NCBI GenBank assembly: GCA_907163375.1
Contig: CAJQUW010011088.1
Span: forward strand, 229,897-293,896
DNA length: 64,000 nt
From: Prostheceraeus crozeri
Taxonomy: Eukaryota; Platyhelminthes; Polycladida; Euryleptidae
Reading direction: 5' to 3'
Part shown: positions 15,501 to 24,905 of the stretch, one piece after another
Layout: every line of letters starts with the position of its first letter
Numbering within the stretch: position 1 is the first letter of the stretch
Position numbers and translations under genes: made by a program
The notes under the pieces: generated by a model
What the model was told of the DNA's origin: nothing
Database searches by the model: none
What the model saw: the letters and a program-made list of their open reading frames with translations, nothing else

Positions 15501-17290
15501 TGATGAAACTTTATTCTTAACTTGTAAACTGGTGAAGCTTCATTTTATTTCTAACATATAAACAGATAAAACTTTATTCTTAACATACGCATTATTGAAA
15601 CATTAGTTTTAACTTGCAAACTATTGAAACTTTATTTTTAACTTGTTAGCGGTTGAAACATTGTTTTATTTCTAACATACAAACAGATAAAACTTTATTC
15701 TTAACTTGTAAACTGATGAAACTTCAATTTATTTCTAACATATAAACAGATAGAACTTTATTCTTAACTTGTAAACTGGTGAAACTTCATTCTATTTCTA
15801 ACATATAAACAGATAAAACTTTATTCTTAACTTGCCAACTGGTAAAACATTAGTTTTAACTTGCAAACTATTGAAACTTTATTTTTAACTTGTTAACGAT
15901 TGAAACTTTGTTTTATTACTAACATACAAACAGATAAAACTTTATTCTTAACTTGTTAACTGATGAAACTTCAATTTATTTCTAACATATAAACAGATAG
16001 AACTTTATTCTTAACTTGCCAACTGGTGAAACTTCATTCTATTTCTAACAAATTAACAGATAAAATTTTATTCTTAACTTGCCAACTGGTGAAACATTAG
16101 TTTTAACTTGCAAACTATTGAAACTTTATTTTTAACTTGTTAACGGTTGAAACTTTGTTTTACTTCTAACATACAAACAGATAGAGATTTATTCTTAACT
16201 TGTGAACTTAAACAGATAGAACTTTATTCGTAGCTTTTAAACTGGTGAAACTTCATTTTTAACTTGTAAACTATTGAAACTTTATTTTTAACTTGTAAAC
16301 GGTTGAAACTTTGTTTTATTTCTATCATACAAACAGATAAAACTTTATTCTTAACTTGCCAACTGGTGAAACTTCATTGTATTTCTAACATACAAACAGA
16401 TAAAACTTTATTCTTAACTTGTAAACTGGTGATCCTTCATTTTTATTTCTAACATATAAACAGATAGAACTTTATTCTTAACATATACACTATTGAAACT
16501 TCATTTTTAACTTGTAAACGGTTGAAACTTTATTTTTAACTTGTAGACTGTGGAAACTTTATTTCTAACTGGTAAACTGTTGAAATGATATCTTTCATTT
16601 ACAAGTAGTAGAACGCTTTGTCCAACTTGTAAACTAGTAAATCTTGTTCGTCATCGAATCTAACTATTTAAATCTTCATCATGGAAATCAATGTTCCACA
16701 GTCGGAGTAAAAGTTTGAGATGATACACTCCTGGCAAACTAACTCATGAAGTAGTTTTGCTGTGATACATTTCTATCTGTAAACATATGGTAATGTTAAA
16801 GTGAATCTAAAACTTTTCAGCTTATTAATTGTTCATCGTTGCATCAACGCTTTAACTCGTGAACAGTTATCATTTTACTTTTAATTTACACTTAGTCTAA
16901 CTTGTAAACTAGTAAATCTTGCGATCTTATTTTTACAAACAGCTAAAACTTTATTTCTAACGCATACACTATTGAAACTTTATTTCTAACTTGTAAACTC
17001 TTGAAACTTTATTTTGATATACAAACAGCTAAAACTTTATTTCTAACGCATACACTATTGAAACTTTATTTCTAACTTGTAAACTCTTGAAACTTTATTT
17101 TGATATACAAACAGCTAAAACTTTATTTCTAACGCATACACTATTGAAACTTTATTTCTAACTTGTAAACTCTTGAAACTTTATTTTGATATACAAACAG
17201 CTAAAACTTTATTTCTAACGTATACACCATTGAAACTTAATTTCTAACTTGTAAACTCTTGAAACGATATCTTTCATTTACAAATAGTAG
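3566..17290 (-). repeat. Right arm monomer array with higher-order duplications
   Basis: The same monomers as in the left arm occur in reverse orientation (GAAACTTTATTTTTAACTTG plus a variable tail). A landmark ATATTTTTCATTTACAAC recurs at 3,798, 4,211, 5,734, 7,320, 9,929 and 11,946. The blocks starting at 4,211, 5,734, 7,320 and 9,929 are 1,523, 1,586, 2,609 and 2,017 bp long. Long runs of these blocks are nearly identical, which indicates recent kilobase-scale duplication. Beyond about 12.2 kb the order of monomers is more irregular. Confidence 0.9.
16640..16930. repeat. Unique inverted partner of the segment at 640-960
   Basis: A roughly 290-bp non-monomeric segment (it contains TTGTTCATCGTTGCATCAAC) matches the reverse complement of about 640-960 almost base for base. 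It is the best single-copy evidence that the two arms descend from one inverted duplication and are not merely similar satellite tracts. Confidence 0.85.
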
Positions 17291-17309
17291 AACGCTTAGT
17301 CTAACTTGT

Positions 17310-18070
17310 AAATCTTATGACACTTCATATGGGTTATGATGGTAGATGAAATAGTGTCAAATAAAGTTAAGATGGCTTACATTTCTGATACAGGGATAGC
17401 AATCGACTGCGATCCATGTGTAAAGAGCTTGTTAGACTACGGATGGGCTTCAGTGGATGATTGAACCATGTATACTTTATTCATTTGGAAATAGTAGCAC
17501 GCTTAGTCTAACTTGTAAATCTTATAACATTTCATATGGGCGATGATGATAGTTGAAATAGTGTCAAATAAAATTAAGATGGCTTACATTTCTGATACAG
17601 GGATAGCAATCGACTGCGATCCATGTGTAAAGAGCTTGTTAGACTACGGATGGGCTTAAGTGAATGATTTAACTATGTATACTTTTTCATTTGGAAATAG
17701 TAGCACGCTTAGTCTAACTTGTAAATCTTATAACATTTCATATGGGCGATGATGATAGATGAAATAGTGTCAAATAAAATTTAGATGGCTTACACTTCTG
17801 ATACAGGGAGAGCAATCGACTGCGATCCATGTGTAAAGAGCTTGTTAGACTACGGATGGGCTTCAGTGGATGATTTAACCATGTATACTTTATTCATTTG
17901 GAAATAGTAGCACGCTTAGTCTAACTTGTAAATCTTATAACATTTCAAATGGGCGATGATGATAGACGAAATAGTGTCAAATAAAATTAAGATAGCTTAC
18001 ACTTCTCATACAGGGAGAGCAATTGACTGCGATCCATGTGTAAAGAGCTTGTTAGACTACGGAAGAGAGA
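17310..18070 (+). repeat. Four 207-bp tandem units at the right end of the palindrome
   Basis: CAGGGATAGC or CAGGGAGAGC followed by AATCGACTGCGATCCATG recurs at 17,391, 17,598, 17,804 and 18,011, a period of 206-207 bp. Each copy could encode a short peptide containing DCDPCVKSLLDYG, but some copies carry stops or indels, so I treat the array as non-coding. An 18-bp fragment of the unit (CAGGGATAGCAATCGACT) also appears alone at 18,903-18,920. Confidence 0.85.
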
Positions 18071-18401
18071 AGTGTGTTATGTTGCGGTTGGCGCGTGAGT
18101 GTCCTCCCATTTCATTCCATTCATCAATTCGTCTCATTGATAGAGACAGGTAGAACTCATGGTTCTCATAACGTATGCAATGGAAAGTTTTAGGCAACCT
18201 TCGACAGTTGGCTAAATGTCGCCCTGACGCGAATGCATACTACGTTGAGACAGAGGCAATCACTTGCAAACATGACGCAGAGAGGTTAAACAAGATTGAC
18301 CATTGCCGAATGTCCCTTGCGGTATACATAGCTACGGGTTTCACCGCCGCCCTTTACAGGAACGCCCGTCGAAAGGAAGTATTACACCGAACTTCATTTG
18401 C

Positions 18402-18537
18402 AACGTTCAAGTTGACTGATAGCAGATTCAACTTAATGATAGTATTCGCCAGTCCGAAGACTGCCCAGGGCAAACCGCGTGGAGGTTCTATCATGTCTTG
18501 CCCCATGGTGGCCCTTAAGAGAGCCGATGGTTCGTTC
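18402..18537 (-). repeat. 136-bp direct repeat, copy 1
   Basis: This copy matches 18,925-19,060 with only a few substitutions and no indels, exactly 523 bp apart. It lies downstream (minus strand) of the 84-aa ORF. Read on the minus strand, both copies keep the same open frame encoding ERTIGSLKGH and ending EYYH-stop, so the unit may be a duplicated 3' exon. Confidence 0.9.
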
Positions 18538-18556
18538 ACGGTGTCAATTAAGTTGA

Positions 18557-18811
18557 CTATTGGCTGGAATAGTCAATGGGTATGACGGTTAGGTTCTCAT
18601 AGACCCTATACCGCCTAGCTCGTGCTGATGCATCTGGCACCTTTCGGATGCGAGTGGTATTTGGAGTCCACACCCCATCCGTCCAAACGATCTTCTCGAT
18701 CTTCCCCTTCTTATCATCCTCTTCATCCCACTCGTCGAGGATGATGAACTCGGGAATGGCGTTGTCTTCATCGATGAAGACGGGAATGCTGTTGGCAGAT
18801 GTCGCTTCCAT
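18557..18811 (-). CDS. Small acidic protein, unknown function, with TATA promoter
   Basis: An 84-aa ORF starts at an ATG 40 bp downstream of a good TATA box. I do not recognise the family. The N-terminal half is strongly acidic (DEWDEEDDKKG around residues 27-37) and the C-terminal half is basic (SARARRYRVYEN around 62-73). There are no cysteine clusters, signal peptide or membrane segment. The frame closes with TAG just before the first copy of the 136-bp direct repeat. It lies on the same strand as the 390-aa coiled-coil gene and upstream of it in coordinate terms, and the same repeat follows both, suggesting the region grew by local duplication. The properly spaced TATA box and ATG favour a real gene, but an ORF of this size could arise by chance. 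Confidence 0.45.
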   Translation of the reverse strand: MEATSANSIPVFIDEDNAIPEFIILDEWDEEDDKKGKIEKIVWTDGVWTPNTTRIRKVPDASARARRYRVYENLTVIPIDYSSQ

Positions 18812-18850
18812 CGTGACTTGAAATTGAATGAGAAGCGCTACAATCTTCTG

Positions 18851-18860
18851 GCTTATATAG
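18851..18860 (-). promoter_or_regulatory. TATA box of the 84-aa ORF
   Basis: On the minus strand the sequence reads CTATATAAGC. A start site about 25-30 bp downstream would fall near 18,826-18,830, within CTCATTCAATTTC and about 15-20 bp before the ATG at 18,811. Confidence 0.5.
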
Positions 18861-18924
18861 GGTTTTCAACAATGAATTGCTCAACAGCGAATCAGAATGC
18901 TTCAGGGATAGCAATCGACTACAT

Positions 18925-19060
18925 AACGTTCACGTTGACTGATAGCAGATTCAACTTAATGATAGTATTCGCCAGTCCGAAGACTGCCCAGGGCAAACCA
19001 CGTGGAGGTTCTATCATGTCTTGCCCCTGGGTGGCCCTTAAGAGAGCCGATGGTTCGTTC
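18925..19060 (-). repeat. 136-bp direct repeat, copy 2
   Basis: This is the second copy of the unit at 18,402-18,537. It lies just downstream (minus strand) of the 60-nt intron that follows the 390-aa ORF, so it would form part of that gene's last exon. It abuts an 18-bp match to the 207-bp palindrome unit at 18,903-18,920. Confidence 0.9.
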
Positions 19061-19100
19061 TCGGGAGTGTCGTGATGGGGTGGTGAAGGCGGGCAAAGAT

Positions 19101-19160
19101 CTGCAATGAAAATGATATGTATTAGAATAGGATATACTATCTTATTTACTTTTCACTTAC
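19101..19160 (-). other. Candidate 60-nt GT-AG intron
   Basis: The minus-strand donor is TTG-GTAAGTG at 19,160 and the acceptor is TTTCATTGCAG ending at 19,101. The interior is AT-rich. The size and pyrimidine-rich acceptor fit short animal introns. The downstream exon would carry the second 136-bp repeat. Confidence 0.5.
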
Positions 19161-20329
19161 CAAGTTAGCCATCCTTTGGCAGTCTCGCGCGCTTCCGAAT
19201 CGAGAATTTGTAGATGGCCGCGCATTCTCAGGCTGGCGTGGAGGCATTTTTTCGTCGGATGGCCGTTATAACATATTATGGACTCGTCGAGACTTTGATT
19301 TACGAGTACTTCGCCGTCCAAATGATTATCCCGAATAGGGATGTGAAATTCAAACAAACGATCCTCATTCACACGATTCCACTCATCCCTCATGCGCTCC
19401 AACTTCTCATACGCCTGCCTCTCATCACCCCGCCGAGCCACAGTCCTCTCCAACTCAACATTCCTCGCTCTCAACACACTCATCTCCTTCATCATCTCCT
19501 CAAACTTCGTTTCTGCATCTCTCATTCTTCTCTCCGCAGCAATTGCCCTCTTCTCACACTCATCCTTCTTCTCTTCCAACTCTCGCGTCTTATTCTTCAA
19601 ATCAGTCACACTACGCCTCATTCGAATATTCTCATCCGCTACCTCCTTCGACTTCAGTTCCTTCTTTTTCAACTCATCCAACTCCTTCACAACTTCATCC
19701 TTCACCTTCTTCAAACTCTCATACTTATTTACTAACAAATCATGCGCCATCTGCTGCGAAACATGCTTCTTCTCTTCATCCTTCAACCACCTCGCCGACT
19801 GCATACGAATCCCACCACTCTTCACTTTTGGGGAAGATGAGCTCTTCGGGGGGTCGGTGATGACAATGTTTGACACCTCCGACGACGAAGAGCTCAACTT
19901 CCTCACACGCTTCCTCACACGCTCCCTATCTAAATCCACATCATCCTCATCATCACTCTCAAGCACTCTCTTTCGCTCAATCTCAGCCTCCAACGACGCA
20001 ACTGCTCTCGCCAACTCATCATTCTCAACAACATTCTCAACCTTACCCTCTCGCTCTATCGCCAACATTCGCTCCCTCTCTTCCACAATCAACTGCGTGA
20101 ATCTCAAGTCACTCACCAAACCTCCACTACAGTCAGCATGCACTCTGTAGAAACGCGCCTCATCCTCATCACCCTTCAACACTCTACACTTCACACACGC
20201 AACCCTATTCAGGATAATCATGTGGTCGGTGCCCGCCTTCTTGACATGCGCCTTGGCGTCCGCACTGCGATTTATTCGACCGCACACACACATTTTGATA
20301 TGATATTTTCTATTCTTGTCATTTGCCAT
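19157..20329 (-). CDS. Cys/His-rich coiled-coil protein, 390 aa, host-like, unknown family
   Basis: The N-terminus has a likely zinc-binding cluster: Cys14, Cys16, His28, His36, Cys45, Cys48, His64 and Cys67. Acidic and basic stretches follow (ESDDEDDVDLDRERVRKRVRK near 124-144), then a Ser-rich linker and a long, highly charged coiled coil over about residues 180-325. The C-terminus has further Cys and His residues. This architecture suggests a nucleic-acid- or chromatin-associated or structural protein, but I recognise no named family. The ORF ends one base past a consensus splice donor (ACTTG-GTAAGT). If the 60-nt intron is removed, the junction codon becomes TGA, so spliced and unspliced forms end at nearly the same residue. 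Upstream, CTTACAG shortly before the ATG could be an acceptor for a 5' untranslated exon. GC content is higher than in the flanking repeats, as expected of a host gene. Confidence 0.65.
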   Translation of the reverse strand: MANDKNRKYHIKMCVCGRINRSADAKAHVKKAGTDHMIILNRVACVKCRVLKGDEDEARFYRVHADCSGGLVSDLRFTQLIVEERERMLAIEREGKVENVVENDELARAVASLEAEIERKRVLESDDEDDVDLDRERVRKRVRKLSSSSSEVSNIVITDPPKSSSSPKVKSGGIRMQSARWLKDEEKKHVSQQMAHDLLVNKYESLKKVKDEVVKELDELKKKELKSKEVADENIRMRRSVTDLKNKTRELEEKKDECEKRAIAAERRMRDAETKFEEMMKEMSVLRARNVELERTVARRGDERQAYEKLERMRDEWNRVNEDRLFEFHIPIRDNHLDGEVLVNQSLDESIICYNGHPTKKCLHASLRMRGHLQILDSEARETAKGWLTW

Positions 20330-20484
20330 GCCTGAGATTTCTTGTTAACTGTAAGATAATGAAATTTGTATAAGTTTGGAATCATGTAGTATAGTCATAT
20401 TCCTAAAGCATTACACTTAGTCAGGAATGATAGATTTGAGTATAGTGAGTGGCACTCGATCCCGTCGACAGCCCGAAGGCCTTG

Positions 20485-20602
20485 TACTGATCACTAGGGA
20501 AGTGAGAGATCTTCCCCGATACCCGCTCTTTACAGCTGAAGACATCATTGTCACTGCCCCGAAGTGGTAACAGGAACGCCGAGTCAAAGGTAGTGATCAG
20601 TA
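20485..20602. repeat. Perfect 12-bp inverted repeat
   Basis: TACTGATCACTA at 20,485-20,496 pairs with TAGTGATCAGTA at 20,591-20,602, enclosing about 94 bp. I checked this stretch for tRNA-like box A/B sequences and found no convincing match, so its role is unknown. Confidence 0.5.
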
Positions 20603-20960
20603 GCTGGGATCTAACCCCTCAAAGCTGCCTTAGACTTAGTTAAATTTCAAATCTGATAGCAGATTTGACCTCAGCATACTTGAAAACCTTAGTCTACATG
20701 TTAAAACTTTGAAAAAAATGAAAATTAAGAATTTTTAAAAAAATTCCGCATTTTACTACTCATACTACTTTTTAAAAACTTTATCAGTAGTAAAGACACT
20801 ATCAAACTCTATCATACAAACTTTGAAGTAAGAAGATAGCTTGCCTACTTCAAAAGATAGAGTCCTTTGAAACACCCGATATCGGGAGCTCAGAGCGACG
20901 ACCGTCGCTTACCTCGTCTTTCGATGAAGTGATCAGACTTACGTTGTCGGGGGTTTATAT

Positions 20961-21125
20961 ATGCTCGGAAGAAAACTTAAAATGGCTCTATCTCCGAAAG
21001 TATTCATCGTAGCAGCCACATGCGGTTTGTTGCAAACGATTGGTCTCATCATTCTCTATCATATGACACCTGAACCATTCTCATATGACCACGGGAAGTT
21101 GGTTCGTCAGCACATGTCCATGTAA
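20961..21125 (+). CDS. Small membrane-anchored ORF, 54 aa
   Basis: The ORF opens with MLGRKLK and has one hydrophobic segment (VFIVAATCGLLQTIGLIILY, about residues 14-33), then a short polar tail ending HMSM. A TATA-like TTTATATATG lies immediately upstream. The TATA is too close to the first ATG for normal spacing, so either the second in-frame ATG at 20,982 or another transcript start is used. I recognise no family. This is a plausible small single-pass protein gene, but chance is not excluded at this length. Confidence 0.3.
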   Translation: MLGRKLKMALSPKVFIVAATCGLLQTIGLIILYHMTPEPFSYDHGKLVRQHMSM

Positions 21126-21148
21126 CATGAAATTCCTAAGTGAAATTC

Positions 21149-21267
21149 CTGTGAAAAAATTCCTAAGTGTGAGAGCTCCAGTGTGGTGAAAATTTTGAAA
21201 AATTTAAAACTTCCGAATTTCGACCTGGGACCTTTACCAAAACATTTTTCATCAAATTTCACAGACC
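21149..21267 (-). repeat. Inverted copy of the 292-bp repeat core
   Basis: Containing CCTGGGACC and TTTTTCATCAAATTTCAC, this is the reverse complement of the cores that follow at 21,285-21,985. It creates a fold-back around 21,275 with an imperfect stem of about 120 bp. Confidence 0.75.
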
Positions 21268-21284
21268 CCCCCTTGTTCAGAGAA

Positions 21285-21985
21285 ATCTGATGAAAAATGT
21301 TTTGGTGACGGTCCCAGGTCGAAATGACACACTTTGGAAAATTTTCAAAATTTTACCCATACAAAGCCACTCTGACACTTAGGATTTTTTCAGGTGAGCT
21401 CCGACCTAAAATCTTAAATGGCGTCTCACACCTAAACGAAGACAGATATGAACAAGCTGTTTCTATCACTGAATTTGTCTCACTCTTAGCTTTCAAACGA
21501 GCTATTGCACGACAAAATCCGTCCACTAGAAGCCAAGATCGAAGCTAGCTCTCCCGAGGGGGGGGAGGTCCGTGAAATTTGATGAAAAATGTTTTGGTGA
21601 AGGTCCCAGGTCGAAATGACACACTTTGGAAAATTTTCAAAATTTTACCCATACAAAGCCACTCTGACACTTAGGATTTTTTCAGGTGAGCTCCGACCTA
21701 AAATCTTGTAACAGCTCTAACTTTTGAACGGCTGGTCCGATTGACTCGCGGCAAAAATGGCGTCGAGCAGTTTTTTCTCCTCTTTCAAACGAGTAGCTGT
21801 AAGACCAAATCCGTCCACTAGAACCAAAGTTAGATGATTGCTGTCGGGGCGGGGGAGGGGTCCGTGAAATTTGATGAAAAATGTTTTGGTGAAGGTCCCA
21901 GGTCGAAATTCCACACGTTGGAAAATTTTCAAAATTTTACCCATACAAAGCCACTCTGACACTTAGGATTTTTTCAGGTGAGCTA
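21285..21985 (+). repeat. 292-bp tandem repeat, about 2.4 copies
   Basis: The anchor GGTCCCAGGTCGAAAT recurs at 21,310, 21,602 and 21,894, a spacing of 292 each time. Each unit combines an AT-rich core (AATGTTTTGGTGA, CACTCTGACACTTAGG) with a variable part carrying AGCTTTCAAACGAG-type and G-run segments. The variable part matches, in reverse orientation, the repeats at 53.4-53.7 kb. No coding signal is seen. Confidence 0.85.
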
Positions 21986-22000
21986 CGACAGTCCACCCTC

Positions 22001-22080
22001 CCAACCTGGCCGGCACACCACGCCAACCTGGCCGGCACACCACGCCAACCTGGCCGGCACACCACGCCAACCTAGACAGC
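22001..22080 (+). repeat. 22-bp GC-rich minisatellite
   Basis: About 3.5 copies of CCAACCTGGCCGGCACACCACG. The following 22,081-22,270 stays GC-rich and contains dispersed repeats of CACGACACTCT and of GTTCCAGAG plus GGGGACGTCA. No gene is supported. Confidence 0.85.
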
Positions 22081-22270
22081 ACATCACCGCGCGCTACGAC
22101 GGCCGGCCAGAGGGGGGGGACGTCAGCGAACCTTTCGGACGTACTTGGCCGGCACACCACGACACTCTTTCGTTCCAGAGGGGGGACGTCAGACTCACAG
22201 CACCACGGCGGCCGACCACGACACTCTGCCGTTCCAGAGTGGGGACGTCATCGACGGCGGCCATCTTGCG

Positions 22271-23445
22271 CTATCCAGAAGTGGAGTTTTACTTACTACT
22301 GAAATTCACTTTGTCGATGACTTGTGTGCTATTTCTTTCACGAACTACTAAGTTCTTACATTATTCTCTGAATGTCCTTATTGAAATCCAAAAATTGAAA
22401 TTCGAGTAATATCAACGTTATTTTCATTGATTATCTGAACCAACCGGCATGAATACACAAAAACCAATGTTTTCGATCATGCCGAGTCGTCATTTGAATC
22501 ACGTGAAGACTATATATAGGGGTCCTAATTTTGTTAATTCTTCACGTTTCACATTTTCAGGTTGTAGGCCTATACGATCATGCAGCACTATCAACGCTCT
22601 GACATTAATCGCATTCAACTTCATAGAAACTTTCATAGATACTTGGGAAATTAAACATACTACTATTAAGAGATTTCTGCCACAACATTGAATAATGCTG
22701 CTACTACGGCTGTCGTGTCCTGTGAACGCCTGTTGAGATTTCAGAACAATGAAATTGTAAGTTGTGAAGTAGAGAGCATGAACAAAAGCATAAATTAGGT
22801 TAAAAGGTGAATGTCTTACGTAATAAAGATACAAATCAATAAATTCAATGTACAATGGACTGAACATGAATGGAACAATACAGCTAGTGAAACCATAAAC
22901 TACTAGTAGCAGCCTAAAAGTGCAGAAATACCAGCAGGGAGAGTTTAGACACAATAACTTGCTAATGGCCTAACGCTAATCACATTAGCACCCATACACA
23001 ACTGAACTTCAATTTTAAAAAAGACGACAATTATAGAACGACCCATCGAATTTCACTTGTTTGTTGAGTTTAGGACTCAATTTTTTAATGTAAAAAGCTT
23101 CTTTGATATTTAGGGCAAATCCATCACTATCTGATGCCAGGATTTTGAAATTTGAATTATTTAAACTTTCAAAATTGAAATTATTGTTGAAAGTGACCGC
23201 TTCATGAAAATCTATTGACTTCTCGTTTGTCTGGAGGACGCAATCTACCACTTTCATCCGTGAACTGATTGAATACCTTGCGGAGATTTCTATCTATCAA
23301 GTGAGCTTGCTTGTCTATAGTATGCTGAACAGAGCAGATGACGAGACATAATGTGAGAATACGATTCTAAAAAAGATGAGTACCGAATACTGATTTGGCT
23401 GCTATTGAACCGCATGGATGTAATAAATTTCAGATATTCTGATCG
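22271..23445. other. Anonymous flank left of the Polinton
   Basis: No gene recognised. A TATA-like CTATATATAG at 22,508-22,517 is followed about 40 bp later by TTCACATTTTCAG, which looks like a splice acceptor, but no convincing coding exon follows. Open frames of 65-150 codons here have no family features and are not supported. Confidence 0.4.
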
Positions 23446-23451
23446 CACATA
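23446..23451. repeat. Target-site duplication, left (CACATA)
   Basis: CACATA lies directly before the AGTAATGGG terminus and is repeated exactly at 40,847-40,852 after the other terminus. Confidence 0.95.
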
Positions 23452-24000
23452 AGTAATGGGCAAAAGAACGTTCCAGGACACCATAAAATTCAAAAAAATG
23501 GTATCTTTAAAAACGACATAAATTCATGAATTTGAACCCTTTTTCAGGTTATTAAGACCTAAATACATGAATTTAGTCCATTCAAAAAGTACCATTTTTT
23601 CAAAAAATGGCATTTTTAAAAACGACATAAATTCATGAATTTGAACCCTTTTTCAGGTTATGAAGACCTAAATTCATAAATTTGGGCGTTTTTAAAAATA
23701 CCCAATTTTCAAATTTTTCAAAATCTCAAATTTGTGATTATGACATTTTGCTCCCAAAATCATGACCGTTCCAGGACACCGAAAAAATCATAAAAGTTAA
23801 GAATCTCAAATTTGTGATTATGATATTTTTCATTGCTTAAATCATGACCGTTCCAGGACACCGAAAAAATCATAAAAGTTAAGAATCTCAAATTTGTGAT
23901 TATGACATTTCACCCTTAAAATCATGACCGTTCCAGGACACCGAAAATCATAAAAGTTGAGAATTTCAAATTTGAGAATTACAATTTTTTCTCTCTCTTA
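23452..24000 (+). repeat. Polinton left terminal inverted repeat
   Basis: It starts AGTAATGGGCAAAAGA. It contains two copies of a block of about 100 bp around AAACGACATAAATTCATG and TTTTTCAGGTTAT. It also has four copies of GA(C/A)CGTTCCAGGACACC, at 23,466, 23,764, 23,846 and 23,926. The last three lie in an 80-bp tandem unit ending GATTATGACATTT. This arm is about 85 bp longer than the right one because it has one more internal unit. Confidence 0.93.
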
Positions 24001-24743
24001 AATCATGTCCTATAATTGATGTGCGAGTCTCCGATAAATTCAAAAATTCTTCTCATATCCAAGTGTAAGAATATTTTACTTCGTGCTTGCAGATGTATGA
24101 TTTCCCTTGTTAACTTCTGAATTCTTCTCCGCTTTGTCTCCAATCGAACAGATCTTTCAGTAGATCCAACCATTGTGACGATAAAATTTAAACTAAGATT
24201 GTAATGCGTCACGTTTTATGAATTGTGTGTGTGTTTAAATAGTAAGTGAAATTTATGAATGGAGATCTAAGCAAAGCGGCATTGTAGGTCAATGAAGTTT
24301 GCTTGACAACATACGGGTATGACATGACGCGTATGTACTTGAATGACAATGAGGAAATTGCACCGCATTGTAAATCATTTCATCGGCCATAACGCGAGCC
24401 AGATCGGAAACCAAAACCAGAAAAGTTGCGGTTTTGGCTCGACAATTGGTCTCGACTATCGATACTGCAATATTGTATTGAATGATTGCTATAACAACAG
24501 AATATTCCCTCAAAGCAGAGAATGAATTAATAGATTGCTTTTATGTTCTTAACGTTGTTTTATGAATGCACAACCCGTATGATCCCTAAAACAATCATGC
24601 GGTTTGAGAAATGTGGTAACAGATGTTGCCATTGTCTTAATACAGATAAAACAAACAATATCCTCTTAATGAGAGTTCATCAAAATAAAATGTAACAATG
24701 TAACGTTTTAATTTAGATTAAATTAAATCATTTCAAAATCGAA
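24001..24743. other. Polinton subterminal region without recognised gene
   Basis: It lies inside the left terminal repeat but is less AT-rich than the rest of the element. Short open frames occur on both strands, one on minus ending in DSHINYRT with a basic stretch (RLETKRRRIQKLTREI), but none resembles a known Polinton protein. It could be an inserted host or transposon fragment. Confidence 0.4.
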
Positions 24744-24850
24744 TAAGTAGTAAGGAAAGTCATCATTAGAGAACAGTTTTAAATCAATACCCCCCCTTCT
24801 GACTAAGTAGTAAGGAAAGTCATCATTAGAGAACAGTTTGAAATCAATAC
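24744..24850 (+). repeat. 47-bp tandem duplication upstream of the protease
   Basis: TAAGTAGTAAGGAAAGTCAT and what follows are present at 24,744 and again at 24,804, separated by a short C-rich spacer. A perfect palindrome TAGGGATCCCTA follows at 24,871-24,882, just ahead of the protease gene, so this may be its promoter region. Confidence 0.75.
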
Positions 24851-24905
24851 ATCAATTCCCTTCTGTCTTCTAGGGATCCCTATAAGAAATTTTTTTAATT
24901 ATAAA

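Larger units (their letters stand above)
1..18070. repeat. Giant imperfect palindrome of 29-34 bp monomers
   Basis: The whole stretch is one inverted structure centred at 3,465/3,466. Left of centre, monomers read as AATAAAGTTTCA followed by a variable part such as AGTTTACAAGTT; right of centre they read as the reverse complement. Basic units are about 29 bp, with 34-bp variants carrying an extra TTTCTAACATA-type segment. The left arm is about 3.4 kb and the right about 14.6 kb, so the right arm has expanded. Outer landmarks match pairwise: a non-repetitive segment near 640-960 is the reverse complement of 16,640-16,930, and 207-bp units sit at both outer ends. Inverted arms made of short tandem repeats resemble Foldback-type elements; a satellite with a strand switch is the alternative. 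No protein-coding gene is supported inside. The left end is cut by the window edge. Confidence 0.9.

Noticed and set aside
1-17290. CRISPR-like regular array
   Set aside because: The unit length varies (29-34 bp), the 'spacers' are themselves repeats, and both orientations occur in a eukaryotic context.
17956-18153. 65-codon frame in the last 207-bp unit
   Set aside because: It runs through tandem repeat sequence; sister copies carry stops or indels.
19214-20150. Plus-strand frames opposite the 390-aa gene
   Set aside because: They are low-complexity Ser/His/Pro/Leu-rich translations of the antisense of a coiled-coil gene.
20450-20640. tRNA- or 5S-like gene
   Set aside because: No cloverleaf and no convincing box A/B or internal control elements could be found by eye.
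22508-22560. TATA box and splice acceptor as proof of a gene at 22.5 kb
   Set aside because: No coding exon with family features follows on that strand.
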